DNA of 64,000 nt from Lysinibacillus sp. OF-1 (GCF_028356935.1 NZ_CP102798.1:2666001-2730000), one strand, 5' to 3'. Counted from the first letter of the stretch, positions 54,242-62,631 are shown. A program made the numbers and translations. Notes: generated by a model not told the origin, from the sequence alone.

Positions 54242-54671
54242 ATGCAACACGCTCCTTTTTTCTCATTATAATCCTTTTAAACAGAATTTTCAAACTATTA
54301 AAAGGTGAAAATTTAACCATTTTCCATTCATATAAATAAAAAATGAACAACCGTATAATTGATTGAAATTCTGCTTCAACAAAAAATGCATTTTTTCATG
54401 GATAAAAAGGTGGTTTTTGCAAATATTTAGTCAAACGGCTGATTTTGGAGCGTTCCATCTATTTTTGGTACGAATTGAATGCGTGAACATACTATAGAAG
54501 TAAGCGAAAATCGGTGTATGTACAATATAGAAGTAATTGTAGTTAATGTGGACATTTTCACAATCATTTATGCAGTTGGAGTTACGTTAGTGTGGGCATG
54601 ATGAAAGAGCTGCATTCATTTGTCTACAGCCATTATGACAGCATGTAATAATTACTAAACAAAATCGCAGT

Positions 54672-54696
54672 GTTTAATCTACTCCATTCAGGGTAT
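54672..54696 (+). promoter_or_regulatory. SigB promoter of the GlsB/YeaQ gene
   Basis: GTTTAA (54672-54677), 13 bp and GGGTAT (54691-54696) match the SigB consensus exactly, about 46 bp before the start codon. Confidence 0.8.
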
Positions 54697-54742
54697 AACT
54701 AAGTAATCGCCATTATATCTTAATTTTAAGGAGATGAAAATA

Positions 54743-55000
54743 ATGATTAGTTTCATTTGGTATTTAATCATCGGAGGAATTCTTGGATGGTTAGCTGGCG
54801 TAATTTTAGGTAAAGATGTACCTGGTGGCATCATCGGGAATATTATTGCAGGGATTGTTGGTTCTTGGATCGGTAGTATGGTTTTAGGGAACTGGGGTTG
54901 GAGAGTAAGTGATTTCTACGTGTTCCCAGCACTGATCGGTGCCGTTGTGTTGATCTTTATCGTCAGCCTTATTTTAAAAGGTATGCGTAAAGCAACTTAA
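54743..55000 (+). CDS. GlsB/YeaQ/YmgE family stress response membrane protein
   Basis: 85-residue membrane protein of the transglycosylase-associated (GlsB/YeaQ/YmgE) family. Three helices with the glycine-rich repeats LIIGGILGWLAGVILG and GIIGNIIAGIVGSWIGSMVLG are diagnostic. Members are small, stress-induced inner-membrane proteins of unknown mechanism. AAGGAG lies 9 nt before ATG 54743, which I prefer to the in-frame ATG 54734. A consensus SigB promoter directly upstream fits a general stress role. Confidence 0.92.
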   Translation: MISFIWYLIIGGILGWLAGVILGKDVPGGIIGNIIAGIVGSWIGSMVLGNWGWRVSDFYVFPALIGAVVLIFIVSLILKGMRKAT

Positions 55001-55006
55001 ATATGT

Positions 55007-55040
55007 AATAAAGAGCCATCCATGGTGATGGCTCTTTATT
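55007..55040. terminator. Bidirectional terminator after glsB-like gene and transglycosylase gene
   Basis: AATAAAGAGCCATC / GATGGCTCTTTATT 14-bp perfect stem with a 6-nt loop; it overlaps the stop codon of the transglycosylase. Confidence 0.88.
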
Positions 55041-55734
55041 TTGCTTCATTTAGTAAAACGGTTGCTCGGAGTTCATCGTGATAATTATTATACAATTGGT
55101 AGTAATACAATACATTTTCTACATATTCTTCACTATGATTGTATTGATACACAGCTTTCTTAATATTACCTTTGGCAGCTCCGTATTTAGCTAAATAATT
55201 AGCTGCACTAAATACCGCATCCTCAATATCATAGGGATCGGCTATACCATCCCCATTCGCGTCTACGCCATATCCTCCATATTTAGCAATTGTCTCTGGA
55301 TTCATTAATTCAGCCTTCGTGATGTTTCCTTTTCCTAGTCCTGAACAAGTAGGATGCTGCCAGCCAACGAACGTGCACGGCATAAATTGCATATGCCCTT
55401 CTGCCCCGGCAGATGAAACCATTGATTTCACTGTAGAAAATCTCGTTTCAATTCGATGATGTGCAGCAAGCAATGTCCATGGCACACCATATTTCTCCTC
55501 CGCTGCTACATATACCGGAATGTATTTCTCTGGAATGTCCATATCGAAATGTTGTTGAATCTCCTCGATTGCCTTTTGCTGTGCAAGCTTTTCGAAAATC
55601 GGTAATGTTTGAAGTTCCTTCCACGCAAAAAATGTCAGGACATACACCGTTATCGCAACGGGAATCAATAATGCTATCATACCCAATTTTGTAGCGGGTG
55701 ATAACATGGCTTTGTTGTTCTTTTTCTTTGTCAT
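55036..55734 (-). CDS. Lytic transglycosylase
   Basis: 232-residue membrane-anchored lytic transglycosylase. One N-terminal helix (residues 18-38, GMIALLIPVAITVYVLTFF) is followed by a SLT/goose-lysozyme-like domain at about 75-215. The catalytic Glu is in AAHHRIETRFS, and GAEGHMQFMPCTF with DPYDIEDAVFSAANYLA are the family motifs. It cleaves peptidoglycan between MurNAc and GlcNAc outside the membrane, for wall turnover, secretion or sporulation. It is a single gene convergent with the GlsB-like gene. Confidence 0.9.
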   Translation of the reverse strand: MTKKKNNKAMLSPATKLGMIALLIPVAITVYVLTFFAWKELQTLPIFEKLAQQKAIEEIQQHFDMDIPEKYIPVYVAAEEKYGVPWTLLAAHHRIETRFSTVKSMVSSAGAEGHMQFMPCTFVGWQHPTCSGLGKGNITKAELMNPETIAKYGGYGVDANGDGIADPYDIEDAVFSAANYLAKYGAAKGNIKKAVYQYNHSEEYVENVLYYYQLYNNYHDELRATVLLNEAK

Positions 55735-55938
55735 ACGTCACACCTAATCTAGTATTCTTTTTCTATATTACCAAATTTTTCGTTATATGTAGTAAATCTT
55801 TTAATTTTTGTAAGATAGAAACTTCCAGTTGTAGGTTGCTATTCATTTTCACTATAAAAGCAGTTGAAAGGTTTGCTAAAAATATAGTAAAATACAGATT
55901 GATTCATTATATTGGATAATAATAGGGAGGCATTTATT

Positions 55939-56328
55939 TTGTGGAAAGACTTTAAAGAATTTGCAATGAAAGGCAATATTGTCGATCTAGCAGTAGCAGT
56001 AGTCATCGGTGGTGCTTTCGGTAAAATTGTTACCTCCTTAGTTGAAAATATCATTATGCCATTAGTTGGTATTTTAACAGGTGGTGTTGATTTAACAAAG
56101 AGCTTTGTTTTTGGCTCTGGTGAAGCCCAAGTCAATTTAGGTGTATTTCTACAATCAATTATTGATTTTTTAATTATTGCATTTGCCATTTTTATGGCGC
56201 TCCGAATTATGACGAAGCTTACACGTAAAAAAGAAGAAGCAGTCGTTGAAGAGCCAGCTCCTGAATTAGATGCAAAAGAAGAGCTCCTCAAAGAAATTCG
56301 TGATTTACTCAAAAAAGAACAAGCCTAA
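55939..56328 (+). CDS. mscL: Large-conductance mechanosensitive channel
   Basis: 129-residue MscL. It begins [21 protein letters not shown] (N-helix and TM1) and has [25 protein letters not shown]2 near 73-95, and a charged C-terminal helix [16 protein letters not shown]. The pentamer opens under membrane tension to release solutes on hypo-osmotic shock. The start is TTG 55939, 9 nt after GGGAGG; upstream in-frame codons would add non-family residues. A strong terminator follows, then a tandem repeat region. Confidence 0.95.
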   Translation: MWKDFKEFAMKGNIVDLAVAVVIGGAFGKIVTSLVENIIMPLVGILTGGVDLTKSFVFGSGEAQVNLGVFLQSIIDFLIIAFAIFMALRIMTKLTRKKEEAVVEEPAPELDAKEELLKEIRDLLKKEQA

Positions 56329-56337
56329 CATATGACA

Positions 56338-56381
56338 CCAAAGGATCTGCCTTATTCGAAAGAGGCAGATCCTTTGGTTTT
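56338..56381 (+). terminator. Terminator of mscL
   Basis: CCAAAGGATCTGCCT / AGGCAGATCCTTTGG perfect 15-bp stem with a 10-nt loop and T residues. Confidence 0.9.
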
Positions 56382-56413
56382 GTATCCTTCTCTTTGGATG
56401 TTCTATCCGCTAC

Positions 56414-56765
56414 TTTATGCGTATCCTCCACTTTCTCTGCTCTATCCATCTCTTTCCGCGTTCTATCCGCTGCTTTCCTTATTCTATCCACCAACTTTAT
56501 GCGTATCCTCCACTTTCTCTCTTTCCGCGTTTTAACCGCTACTTTCCTTACTCTATCTACCAGTTTTATGCGTATCCTTCTCTTTCTCTGCTCTATCCAT
56601 CTCTTTCCGCGTTCTATCCGCTACTTTCCTTACTCTATCCACCAACTTTATGCGTATCCTTCTCTTTCTCTGTTCTATCCATCTCTTTCCGCGTTCTATC
56701 CGCTGCTTTTCTTATTCTATCCACCAACTTTATGCGTATCCTCCACTTTCTCTGCTCTATCCTGT
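56414..56765. repeat. 82-bp tandem repeat made of 21-bp sub-repeats
   Basis: TTTATGCGTATCC recurs at 56414, 56496, 56565, 56647 and 56729, spaced 82, 69, 82 and 82 bp (the 69-bp unit lacks 13 bp). Each 82-bp unit is 21+21+21+19 bp, every sub-unit beginning (TC)TATCC. Because 82 is not a multiple of three, apparent ORFs through it change frame each unit. On the minus strand a heptad pattern of the type DRxRKxx is readable. No start or family supports a gene; I treat it as a non-coding or fossil heptad repeat. Confidence 0.9.
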
Positions 56766-56983
56766 TAACTTAACTAGAAGCTCCCACACATTGTTGCTCA
56801 TAATTTAATAATCAATCTCCTACTATTCCTACGTGATTAACTATAAATAATCTAGCTAATTTTCAGAAAACACCCTTGTTCTTCTTTAGTATCCATGTTA
56901 AATTGGTAACAATTATTGAGAATACTAATAAATTGAAAGCGAAAATTGTCGCTTTTAATAATATTGGAGAAAAGAGTGACGTC

Positions 56984-58099
56984 ATGACATTAAACAGAAG
57001 TATTGAAACAAAACTTGTACAACTAGGAAATTTAAGTGACCCCATAACAGGTGCTGTGAGCCCGCCGATCCATTTATCGACTGCTTATAAACATGCTGGA
57101 ATTGGGGAATCTACTGGCTTTGACTATACACGTACAAAAAATCCTACACGTGCTCTTTTAGAAGAAGGGATTGCTGATTTAGAGGGGGGCGATATGGGCT
57201 TTGCCTGTAGTTCAGGGATGGCTGCTATTCAATTGGTGTTATCCTTATTTAAACCAGGCGATGAGTTAGTCGTGCCTGATGATTTATATGGCGGTACCTA
57301 TAGACTATTTAACTTCTTCCAAGAAACCTATAATATCAAGCCTGTTTATTCAAAGTTTGAATCGGTTGAACAGGTGGAAGCATTAATAACTGAAAATACT
57401 CGTGCGTTATTCATTGAAACCCCAACAAATCCACTTATGCAGGAATTCGATTTACAAGTGTATGCAGAGTTAGCCCATAAACATGGAGCCTGGTTAATTG
57501 TAGATAATACCTTCTATACACCATACTTCCAACGCCCTATCGAATTAGGGGCAGACATTGTCCTTCACTCTGCTACAAAATATATCGGTGGTCATAATGA
57601 TGTTTTAGCTGGTTTAGTTGTGGCTAAAGGTAAGGAATTATCTGAACGCATTGGCTTTATTCATAATGGCAGTGGTATGGTGCTAGGCGCTATGGATTCG
57701 TGGTTACTTATTCGCGGTTTAAAAACTTTACATCTCCGATTAAAACAGCATGATGCAAATGCAAAAGCCATTGCTGCTTATTTAGAGGAAGAAGCATTAG
57801 TGACTGATGTACTTTATACAGGAAAAGGTGGCATGCTGTCATTCCGCTTGCAAAAACCTGAGTGGATTGACCCATTCCTTCGTCACTTAAAGTTAATTAC
57901 TTTTGCTGAAAGTCTTGGCGGTGTGGAAAGCTTTATTACATATCCTGCCACACAAACACATGCAGATATGCCATATGAAGAGCGTGTTGAACGTGGCGTT
58001 TGTGATCGTTTACTTCGATTCTCTGTCGGTATTGAGGAAGCAGAAGATTTAATTGCAGACTTACAACAAGTATTCGATATCCTAAGAAAGGAGGCATAA
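56984..58099 (+). CDS. metI: Cystathionine gamma-synthase / O-acetylhomoserine thiolyase
   Basis: 371-residue Cys/Met-metabolism PLP enzyme. CSSGMAAIQLVLSLF is the PLP-phosphate loop, and HSATKYIGGHNDVLAG contains the PLP Lys. YDYT-type (DYTRTKNPTR) and the length match B. subtilis MetI, which makes cystathionine from acylhomoserine and cysteine or homocysteine from sulfide. I start at ATG 56984 (MTLNRSIETK); the frame opens at 56876, but that would give an unlike leader. It is followed 3 bp later by metC. No S-box is visible upstream. Confidence 0.93.
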   Translation: MTLNRSIETKLVQLGNLSDPITGAVSPPIHLSTAYKHAGIGESTGFDYTRTKNPTRALLEEGIADLEGGDMGFACSSGMAAIQLVLSLFKPGDELVVPDDLYGGTYRLFNFFQETYNIKPVYSKFESVEQVEALITENTRALFIETPTNPLMQEFDLQVYAELAHKHGAWLIVDNTFYTPYFQRPIELGADIVLHSATKYIGGHNDVLAGLVVAKGKELSERIGFIHNGSGMVLGAMDSWLLIRGLKTLHLRLKQHDANAKAIAAYLEEEALVTDVLYTGKGGMLSFRLQKPEWIDPFLRHLKLITFAESLGGVESFITYPATQTHADMPYEERVERGVCDRLLRFSVGIEEAEDLIADLQQVFDILRKEA

Positions 58100-58102
58100 T
58101 TT

Positions 58103-59263
58103 ATGAAGCAACGTATTGAAACGAGCCTCATTCATGCAGGTGTTCGTGATGGCTATGGTAATAAAAAAGGGGCTGTCAATGTTCCCATGTATCTGTCCTC
58201 TACCTTCCATCAAGAAAGTATGGATGAGTTTGGAGAATATGATTATGCTCGCTCAGGCAACCCTACGAGAGACGCATTAGAAAAAGCTGTGACAGAACTT
58301 GAAGGTGGTGTTCGCGCTCATGCCTTTTCTTCGGGCATTGCAGCGGTATCAGCAGCGTTAATGCTGTTATCCCAAGGGGACCATATCGTCATGACCGAGG
58401 ATGTTTATGGTGGAACCTATCGTTTTGTGACAAAGGTGTTACCACGCTTTGGGATTTCCCATACATTTGTAGATTTCACGGATCTAGCAGCAGTAGAAGC
58501 AGCAATAACGCCAGCTACGAAGCTGCTTTATATGGAAACACCATCAAATCCGACATTAGGCATCACAGATATTCGTGGCGTGGTGGCACTAGCGAAACAA
58601 CACCAATGTCTGACATTTTTAGATAATACCTTTATGACACCGTTACACCAACGTCCACTAGAACTTGGAGTTGATGTCGTCATTCATAGTGCAACTAAGT
58701 TCTTATCTGGTCATTCTGATATTATTGCTGGCTTAACAGTTACAGCAGATGACAAGCTAGGACAAGAGCTATACTTTATCCAAAATTCTTTTGGCAATAT
58801 TTTAGGTGTACAAGATTCTTTCACACTGCTACAAAATATCAAAACAACAGATGTGCGCTTTAGTCGCTCTGCTGAATCTGCACAAAAAATTGCAACATTT
58901 TTAACTACAAATCCACTGGTTGAGCAAGTCTACTATCCTGGACTTGCCTCACATCCAGGGTATGACATTCATCAGCGCCAAAGTACAAGTGGTGGGGCTG
59001 TTTTGTCTTTCCGTTTACCGAATTATGCAGCCGCAAAAGCATTAGTCGAAGCAATGACAATTCCTGTTTTCGCGGTCTCTCTTGGGGGTGTGGAATCAAT
59101 TCTTTCCTACCCAGCAAAGATGAGTCATGCTGCTATGGAGCCTGAGGAGCGTGCAAAACGCGGCATCACAGATGGACTTTTACGATTTTCAGTGGGACTT
59201 GAGCATGTAGATGATTTAATCGCTGATTTTGCACAAGCCTTAGAGATTGTGGCCAAGGCTTGA
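58103..59263 (+). CDS. metC: Cystathionine beta-lyase
   Basis: 386-residue PLP enzyme. DYARSGNPTRDALEKAVTELEGG, FSSGIAAVSAALMLL (PLP-phosphate loop) and HSATKFLSGHSDIIAG (with the Schiff-base Lys) are intact, and SLGGVESILSYPAKMSHAAM is typical of MetC. It splits cystathionine to homocysteine, pyruvate and ammonia. AAGGAGGCA is inside the end of metI, and the start is 3 bp after its stop, so the two genes are one operon, as in B. subtilis metIC. A terminator follows. Confidence 0.95.
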   Translation: MKQRIETSLIHAGVRDGYGNKKGAVNVPMYLSSTFHQESMDEFGEYDYARSGNPTRDALEKAVTELEGGVRAHAFSSGIAAVSAALMLLSQGDHIVMTEDVYGGTYRFVTKVLPRFGISHTFVDFTDLAAVEAAITPATKLLYMETPSNPTLGITDIRGVVALAKQHQCLTFLDNTFMTPLHQRPLELGVDVVIHSATKFLSGHSDIIAGLTVTADDKLGQELYFIQNSFGNILGVQDSFTLLQNIKTTDVRFSRSAESAQKIATFLTTNPLVEQVYYPGLASHPGYDIHQRQSTSGGAVLSFRLPNYAAAKALVEAMTIPVFAVSLGGVESILSYPAKMSHAAMEPEERAKRGITDGLLRFSVGLEHVDDLIADFAQALEIVAKA

Positions 59264-59290
59264 TTGAACCAACCTGAAAGAGACCGTTGA

Positions 59291-59347
59291 AAAACCCTAA
59301 CTATTTTACGAAACACTCATTGCGTGTTTTATCATAGTTAGGGTTTT
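59291..59347 (+). terminator. Terminator of metIC
   Basis: AAAACCCTAACTAT / ATAGTTAGGGTTTT 14-bp perfect stem with a long loop containing a smaller ACG-rich hairpin. Confidence 0.82.
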
Positions 59348-59400
59348 CTATTTGTTAATAGCTAAAGTAGTCATGCCACCGCATCTTTATAATCCTACGT

Positions 59401-59829
59401 TCAATTTTTCACCTTTCCTAACACACGGTATAAATAATCACCATGCCCCTTTGCTAGTAGCGCTTCTTGCTCAGCAGAAATCCAATAAAATGAAAAAATT
59501 AAATCCGCTTCATTTAAGCCCGTTGGATGATGTTGCCATGAATCTTGTGTTTCATCGGATGTTAAATGATAAAAATAACGTTTCTGTAAAATACCTGACG
59601 GATGATTAAAATAGTCCTGTGCAATTAACCTCTGAACGACAAGTGTTGTTAGACCAGTCTCCTCCAACATTTCACGCTTCACAGCTTCTAAAGGTGTTTC
59701 GCCCTCTTCTACTGTACCTTTGGGCACTTGAATACCTGCACCAACTGAATTCTGTTCAAATACGAGCACTTGTAATTGTTCTTCATGCTCTCTCGTAATA
59801 TAGCCAAATGCTTTTTCCACTACTTGCAT
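59401..59829 (-). CDS. Nudix hydrolase
   Basis: 142-residue single Nudix domain. The Nudix box is GTVEEGETPLEAVKREMLEE then TGL (about residues 38-60), with the Mg-binding REMLEE glutamates intact. Such enzymes hydrolyse nucleoside diphosphates linked to other groups. C-terminal features (NPSGILQKRYFYHL, DSWQHHPTGLNE) do not identify the substrate. AAAAGGGGG precedes ATG 59829. It is monocistronic and divergent from the acetyltransferase gene. Confidence 0.9.
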   Translation of the reverse strand: MQVVEKAFGYITREHEEQLQVLVFEQNSVGAGIQVPKGTVEEGETPLEAVKREMLEETGLTTLVVQRLIAQDYFNHPSGILQKRYFYHLTSDETQDSWQHHPTGLNEADLIFSFYWISAEQEALLAKGHGDYLYRVLGKVKN

Positions 59830-59899
59830 GAAAGTGACCCCCTTTTGACTGATTGAATGTTACAATAAAGATAAAAATTGGAATTTCAGGTGAAAAGTG

Positions 59900-60391
59900 T
59901 TGACATTTATTATACGACAGATGCTAGAAAATGACATTACTTTTGTACAAGAAATTGCTAGAACAAGCTGGCACCATACATATGAAGGAATCATCCCTCG
60001 TGATATTCAAGATCGCTTTTTACAAATGGCGTATAGCAGTAACCGTTTAACACAGCGCTTCACTACTAGCCTATTTTTAGTCGCAATCGTCGATGAATCG
60101 CTAGTAGGCTTTGCTAATTTCTCAAATGTTACACATGGTGAGGCAGAGCTGCTTGCCATTTACTTGCATCCTGATAGCCAGGGGAGTGGTATCGGTTCAG
60201 CTCTTTTACAAAGAGGGCTAAACATGCTTCCCAGCCTATCGTCATTATTTGTTTGTGTAGCAAAAGAAAATACAATTGGTATGCATTTTTATCAGGCAAA
60301 GGGGTTCGAAAAGCTAGTAGAATTCGATGAGTGTTTCGATGGTTATCCGCTTAAAACAGTGAAAATGGTGAAACAACATGAAAAAGGATAA
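59900..60391 (+). CDS. GNAT family N-acetyltransferase
   Basis: 163-residue GNAT. The acetyl-CoA loop is LLAIYLHPDSQGSGIGSALLQRG (about 90-112; QGSGIG is the R/QxxGxG/A motif), and FVCVAKENTIGMHFYQAKGFE is the C-terminal strand-helix. The N-terminal ARTSWHHTYEGIIPRDIQDRF is common in Bacillus GNATs of the YkkB/YuiZ type. The acceptor is unknown. CAGGTGA is 6-7 nt before TTG 59900; GTG 59897 is another possible start. Confidence 0.88.
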   Translation: MTFIIRQMLENDITFVQEIARTSWHHTYEGIIPRDIQDRFLQMAYSSNRLTQRFTTSLFLVAIVDESLVGFANFSNVTHGEAELLAIYLHPDSQGSGIGSALLQRGLNMLPSLSSLFVCVAKENTIGMHFYQAKGFEKLVEFDECFDGYPLKTVKMVKQHEKG

Positions 60392-60415
60392 CGGTTGCTT
60401 TGACAACCGTTATCC
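60386..60415. terminator. Bidirectional terminator
   Basis: GGATAACGGTTG / CAACCGTTATCC 12-bp perfect stem with a 6-nt loop, overlapping the end of the GNAT gene and facing the YwqG-family gene. Confidence 0.88.
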
Positions 60416-60425
60416 CCCTTTGTTT

Positions 60426-61304
60426 TTAAAAGCATTGTAAGACAACCCATGTCTGATCAAAGCGGGTCTTTTGGCAATCATCCTCACGAATCCAAAAATA
60501 CAATCTACCGCTATCTCCCCACATATATCCAAGCTCTTCTTCTGAATCAAGTTGAAGCAATAATCGCCAGTCTGTTGCCCCAGCCTCTAATTCCCTTCGA
60601 AGGGGATCATTATAGCCAGTTGAATCGCCACAATATAAGCCATTGGAGACAAGCTGACATTGTAAGTACATATCCCCTTGAATAGCATCTGGAAAACCGT
60701 CTATGCGATGAACGGCTCCATTTGCATCAGCTTCTTCCATCGATTCATATGCAAGGTCTCTCAAATTATCTGCTTCCTCTTCCGTTAGAGTTTCTTCTAA
60801 ATCATCCCAAAATGGAGATTCCCAGGGCGGGAGTGTCCATTCATTTTTAAACTGCAGACTTGCACTGGCAATGTCGCCATGTTTGAGTAAGATAGCAGGT
60901 ATTTTTATTCTTGTAAGGCTACTAACTGGTTCTGTGAAATAGAAAACATTGAAGCCATCATAGTCTTTCGGATCGTATCCCCATGGTTGCTCGGCTGCAT
61001 CATAGAAAAAGGACAATAATCCATCTGTAGGTAATAAATTGTTGGTATCGTAAGGTTTGATATCCTTTACATGTAGTTGGCAAAGGAAATACAACGGTCT
61101 CTTATCGTTCGTATATGGCCACACAAAATCTGTGGGAACATCCGGACAGCCACCTATTTTTGAATGGCCAATCGGAATTTCTTCATCAGCATTTTGCTTA
61201 GCTACCATACGTATAGAGCTTCTAGTATAAGCTGCTATTTGCTCAGCCTTATGTGCTAACCCATAGTCTTTCAACCATTTGTTCCATTTTTCTGTGTTGC
61301 TCAA
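60426..61304 (-). CDS. DUF1963 (YwqG family) protein
   Basis: 292-residue soluble protein of the DUF1963/YwqG family. SKIGGCPDVPTDFVWPYTND (about 46-65), PLYFLCQLHVKDI and GLLSFFYDAAEQPWGYDPKD are the typical motifs. Members are cytoplasmic, and some belong to polymorphic-toxin neighbourhoods (B. subtilis ywqG lies in such a cluster), but no reaction is known. The start is TTG 61304 after GGAGGGG. 31 bp separate it from the cupin gene on the same strand, so they may form an operon. Confidence 0.86.
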   Translation of the reverse strand: MSNTEKWNKWLKDYGLAHKAEQIAAYTRSSIRMVAKQNADEEIPIGHSKIGGCPDVPTDFVWPYTNDKRPLYFLCQLHVKDIKPYDTNNLLPTDGLLSFFYDAAEQPWGYDPKDYDGFNVFYFTEPVSSLTRIKIPAILLKHGDIASASLQFKNEWTLPPWESPFWDDLEETLTEEEADNLRDLAYESMEEADANGAVHRIDGFPDAIQGDMYLQCQLVSNGLYCGDSTGYNDPLRRELEAGATDWRLLLQLDSEEELGYMWGDSGRLYFWIREDDCQKTRFDQTWVVLQCF

Positions 61305-61335
61305 TGCCTTCCCCTCCTACCGTTACACACGTTTT

Positions 61336-61674
61336 TTATGTAAGATGTATATGCTCAGCTTGGATCACAAGTGCTGTCAAGCCTGTCGTACTACCAGATT
61401 CATGCGCCTGCCCTTGATGCCAAAGTACACCCTGTCCAGATTTTATGGTGATTTTTTCATCATCTTCACCACGAACCCAGCCTTCGCCATGCATCACGAT
61501 AAAAAGCTGAGGAACAGGGGCTTCATGCATACCAACTACCCCATTTGGCTCAATATAGATGAAACCGATATTCACTGGCTCTTCTGTTTTCATAATGTTC
61601 CGATAAAATGCATTGTTTGATTGATATTGATGAATTTGCTTCGCTAAATCTTGTGTATATGAGATGAATTGCAT
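61336..61674 (-). CDS. Cupin domain protein
   Basis: 112-residue single cupin. GFIYIEPNGVVGMHEAPVPQLFIVMHGEGWVRG (about 37-70) is cupin motif 1, with one His and the Glu/Gln positions partly changed, and GQGVLWHQGQAHESG is motif 2 with two His. Metal binding is likely. Short cupins like this are often ligand sensors or small-molecule isomerases. It sits between the DUF1963 gene and an unknown gene, all on the minus strand with short gaps, suggesting a three-gene operon. Confidence 0.85.
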   Translation of the reverse strand: MQFISYTQDLAKQIHQYQSNNAFYRNIMKTEEPVNIGFIYIEPNGVVGMHEAPVPQLFIVMHGEGWVRGEDDEKITIKSGQGVLWHQGQAHESGSTTGLTALVIQAEHIHLT

Positions 61675-61694
61675 TTTTCTATGTTCCTTTCATG

Positions 61695-62231
61695 CTAGGC
61701 TAATTCTTCCTGTGCAAATGCTAGCAGTGTACCATCTTCTGATTTGCCATAAAAAGCAAAGGCATCATAGCCAATACTTTTTATCGTCTCCCAATCTGCT
61801 GTTTCTCCGTTGAGTAGCTGTACATTGCCATGTTCATCTACCTCATAGTCTTCTGCTTCTTCGTCATAGTCAATATTATAGAAAAATGATAGGACAACTT
61901 CTGTTGTGGGCAAAAGATATTTCCGTAGTGGACGATGGATACGCTGCTCCTCCGTAAATTCATCACAAAATAGCGCATTATAGCCATGTAGGGTTGCATC
62001 AAATAGCAAAATTTCCTCCGCCGTTAAAGGGTCTTTTGCAACGATTCTAGCGGTTGCTCCAGTAATGAAAGGCAATGCCTCACCTTCGATTGTTAGTAAA
62101 TCTCCATAGTACCAAATTTCAAACTGTTTATTCCCTGTGCTGGAACAAAGCTGTAACTGTGATTCAACTGCCTCTAGCTGTTCAACATTTTCTGCATATG
62201 ACTGTAAATAAGTTGGAATAGTAATATTCAT
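61695..62231 (-). CDS. Hypothetical acidic protein
   Basis: 178-residue soluble, very acidic protein I do not recognise. FEIWYYGDLLTIEGEALPFI and PLTAEEILLFDATLHGYNALFCDEF are its most regular parts, and VVLSFFYNIDYDEEAEDYEVDEHG is strongly acidic. No signal peptide or membrane segment. AAAGGGGAGG precedes ATG 62231. It lies 20 bp before the cupin gene, on the same strand, and may be co-transcribed with it and the DUF1963 gene. Confidence 0.75.
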   Translation of the reverse strand: MNITIPTYLQSYAENVEQLEAVESQLQLCSSTGNKQFEIWYYGDLLTIEGEALPFITGATARIVAKDPLTAEEILLFDATLHGYNALFCDEFTEEQRIHRPLRKYLLPTTEVVLSFFYNIDYDEEAEDYEVDEHGNVQLLNGETADWETIKSIGYDAFAFYGKSEDGTLLAFAQEELA

Positions 62232-62297
62232 AGCCTTCCTCCCCTTTTCTTCCTTATAACGTATTATAATACATTCCGCCTTCTATTTTTATCCATA

Positions 62298-62322
62298 AAA
62301 AAACCCAGAATTTTTTCTGGGC
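62298..62322 (-). terminator. Terminator of the small ORF pair
   Basis: CCCAGAA / TTCTGGG stem, 4-nt loop, seven T residues on the minus strand. Confidence 0.8.
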
Positions 62323-62349
62323 TTGATGACACTTACTTTTCTAACATGA

Positions 62350-62502
62350 TTAAAACTGACGGGCCTTTGCTTCACTTCGCAAGAGGCGATTATGGAGAGT
62401 TATCTCCGTTTCACCATTTACTTGCGATTTGGATCGCTTAATCCTTGACCAGTTGCGGTGGATTTTTTGAGATTTTGGATCTAATTGTTCGAACCTACTC
62501 AT
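62350..62502 (-). CDS. Small basic protein, 50 residues
   Basis: From ATG 62502: MSRFEQLDPKSQKIHRNWSR then a Lys/Arg/Ser-rich remainder ending LLRSEAKARQF and TAA. A perfect GGAGG lies 7 nt upstream, the strongest evidence for expression. It is strongly basic and probably RNA- or DNA-binding or unstructured; no family recognised. Its start overlaps the stop of the upstream 30-residue ORF by 4 bp (ATGA), and a terminator follows. It lies downstream of the lipoprotein gene on the same strand. Confidence 0.65.
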   Translation of the reverse strand: MSRFEQLDPKSQKIHRNWSRIKRSKSQVNGETEITLHNRLLRSEAKARQF

Positions 62503-62591
62503 TTTTCATCCTCCTCATCATTATAGATTTCATAAGTGAAATCTTCTTTATTATGACCAGCTAGGATGAATTTATACAAACGGCCATTCAT
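62499..62591 (-). CDS. Small acidic ORF, 30 residues, overlapping the next start
   Basis: ATG 62591 opens MNGRLYKFILAGHNKEDFTY then EIYNDEEDEK and TGA 62499. Its stop overlaps the ATG of the basic 50-residue protein (ATGA), with the GGAGG of that gene inside it, so it may serve translational coupling. Its own ribosome binding site is weak. It could be a leader peptide or the remnant C-terminus of a longer gene. Confidence 0.4.
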   Translation of the reverse strand: MNGRLYKFILAGHNKEDFTYEIYNDEEDEK

Positions 62592-62631
62592 CAGAAAATA
62601 GCTCTACTTTATTGCAAAATGAATGCAGGTT

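Noticed and set aside
56332-56773. Three long plus-strand ORFs and one minus-strand ORF after mscL
   Set aside because: All run through the 82-bp tandem repeat, which keeps several frames open by composition. There is no ribosome binding site or family match, and the 82-bp period shifts frame every unit.
56770-56983. SAM riboswitch upstream of metI
   Set aside because: I looked for the S-box core (the GAGGTGGAGGGACTGGCCC-like and AACCGG-type elements) and found none.
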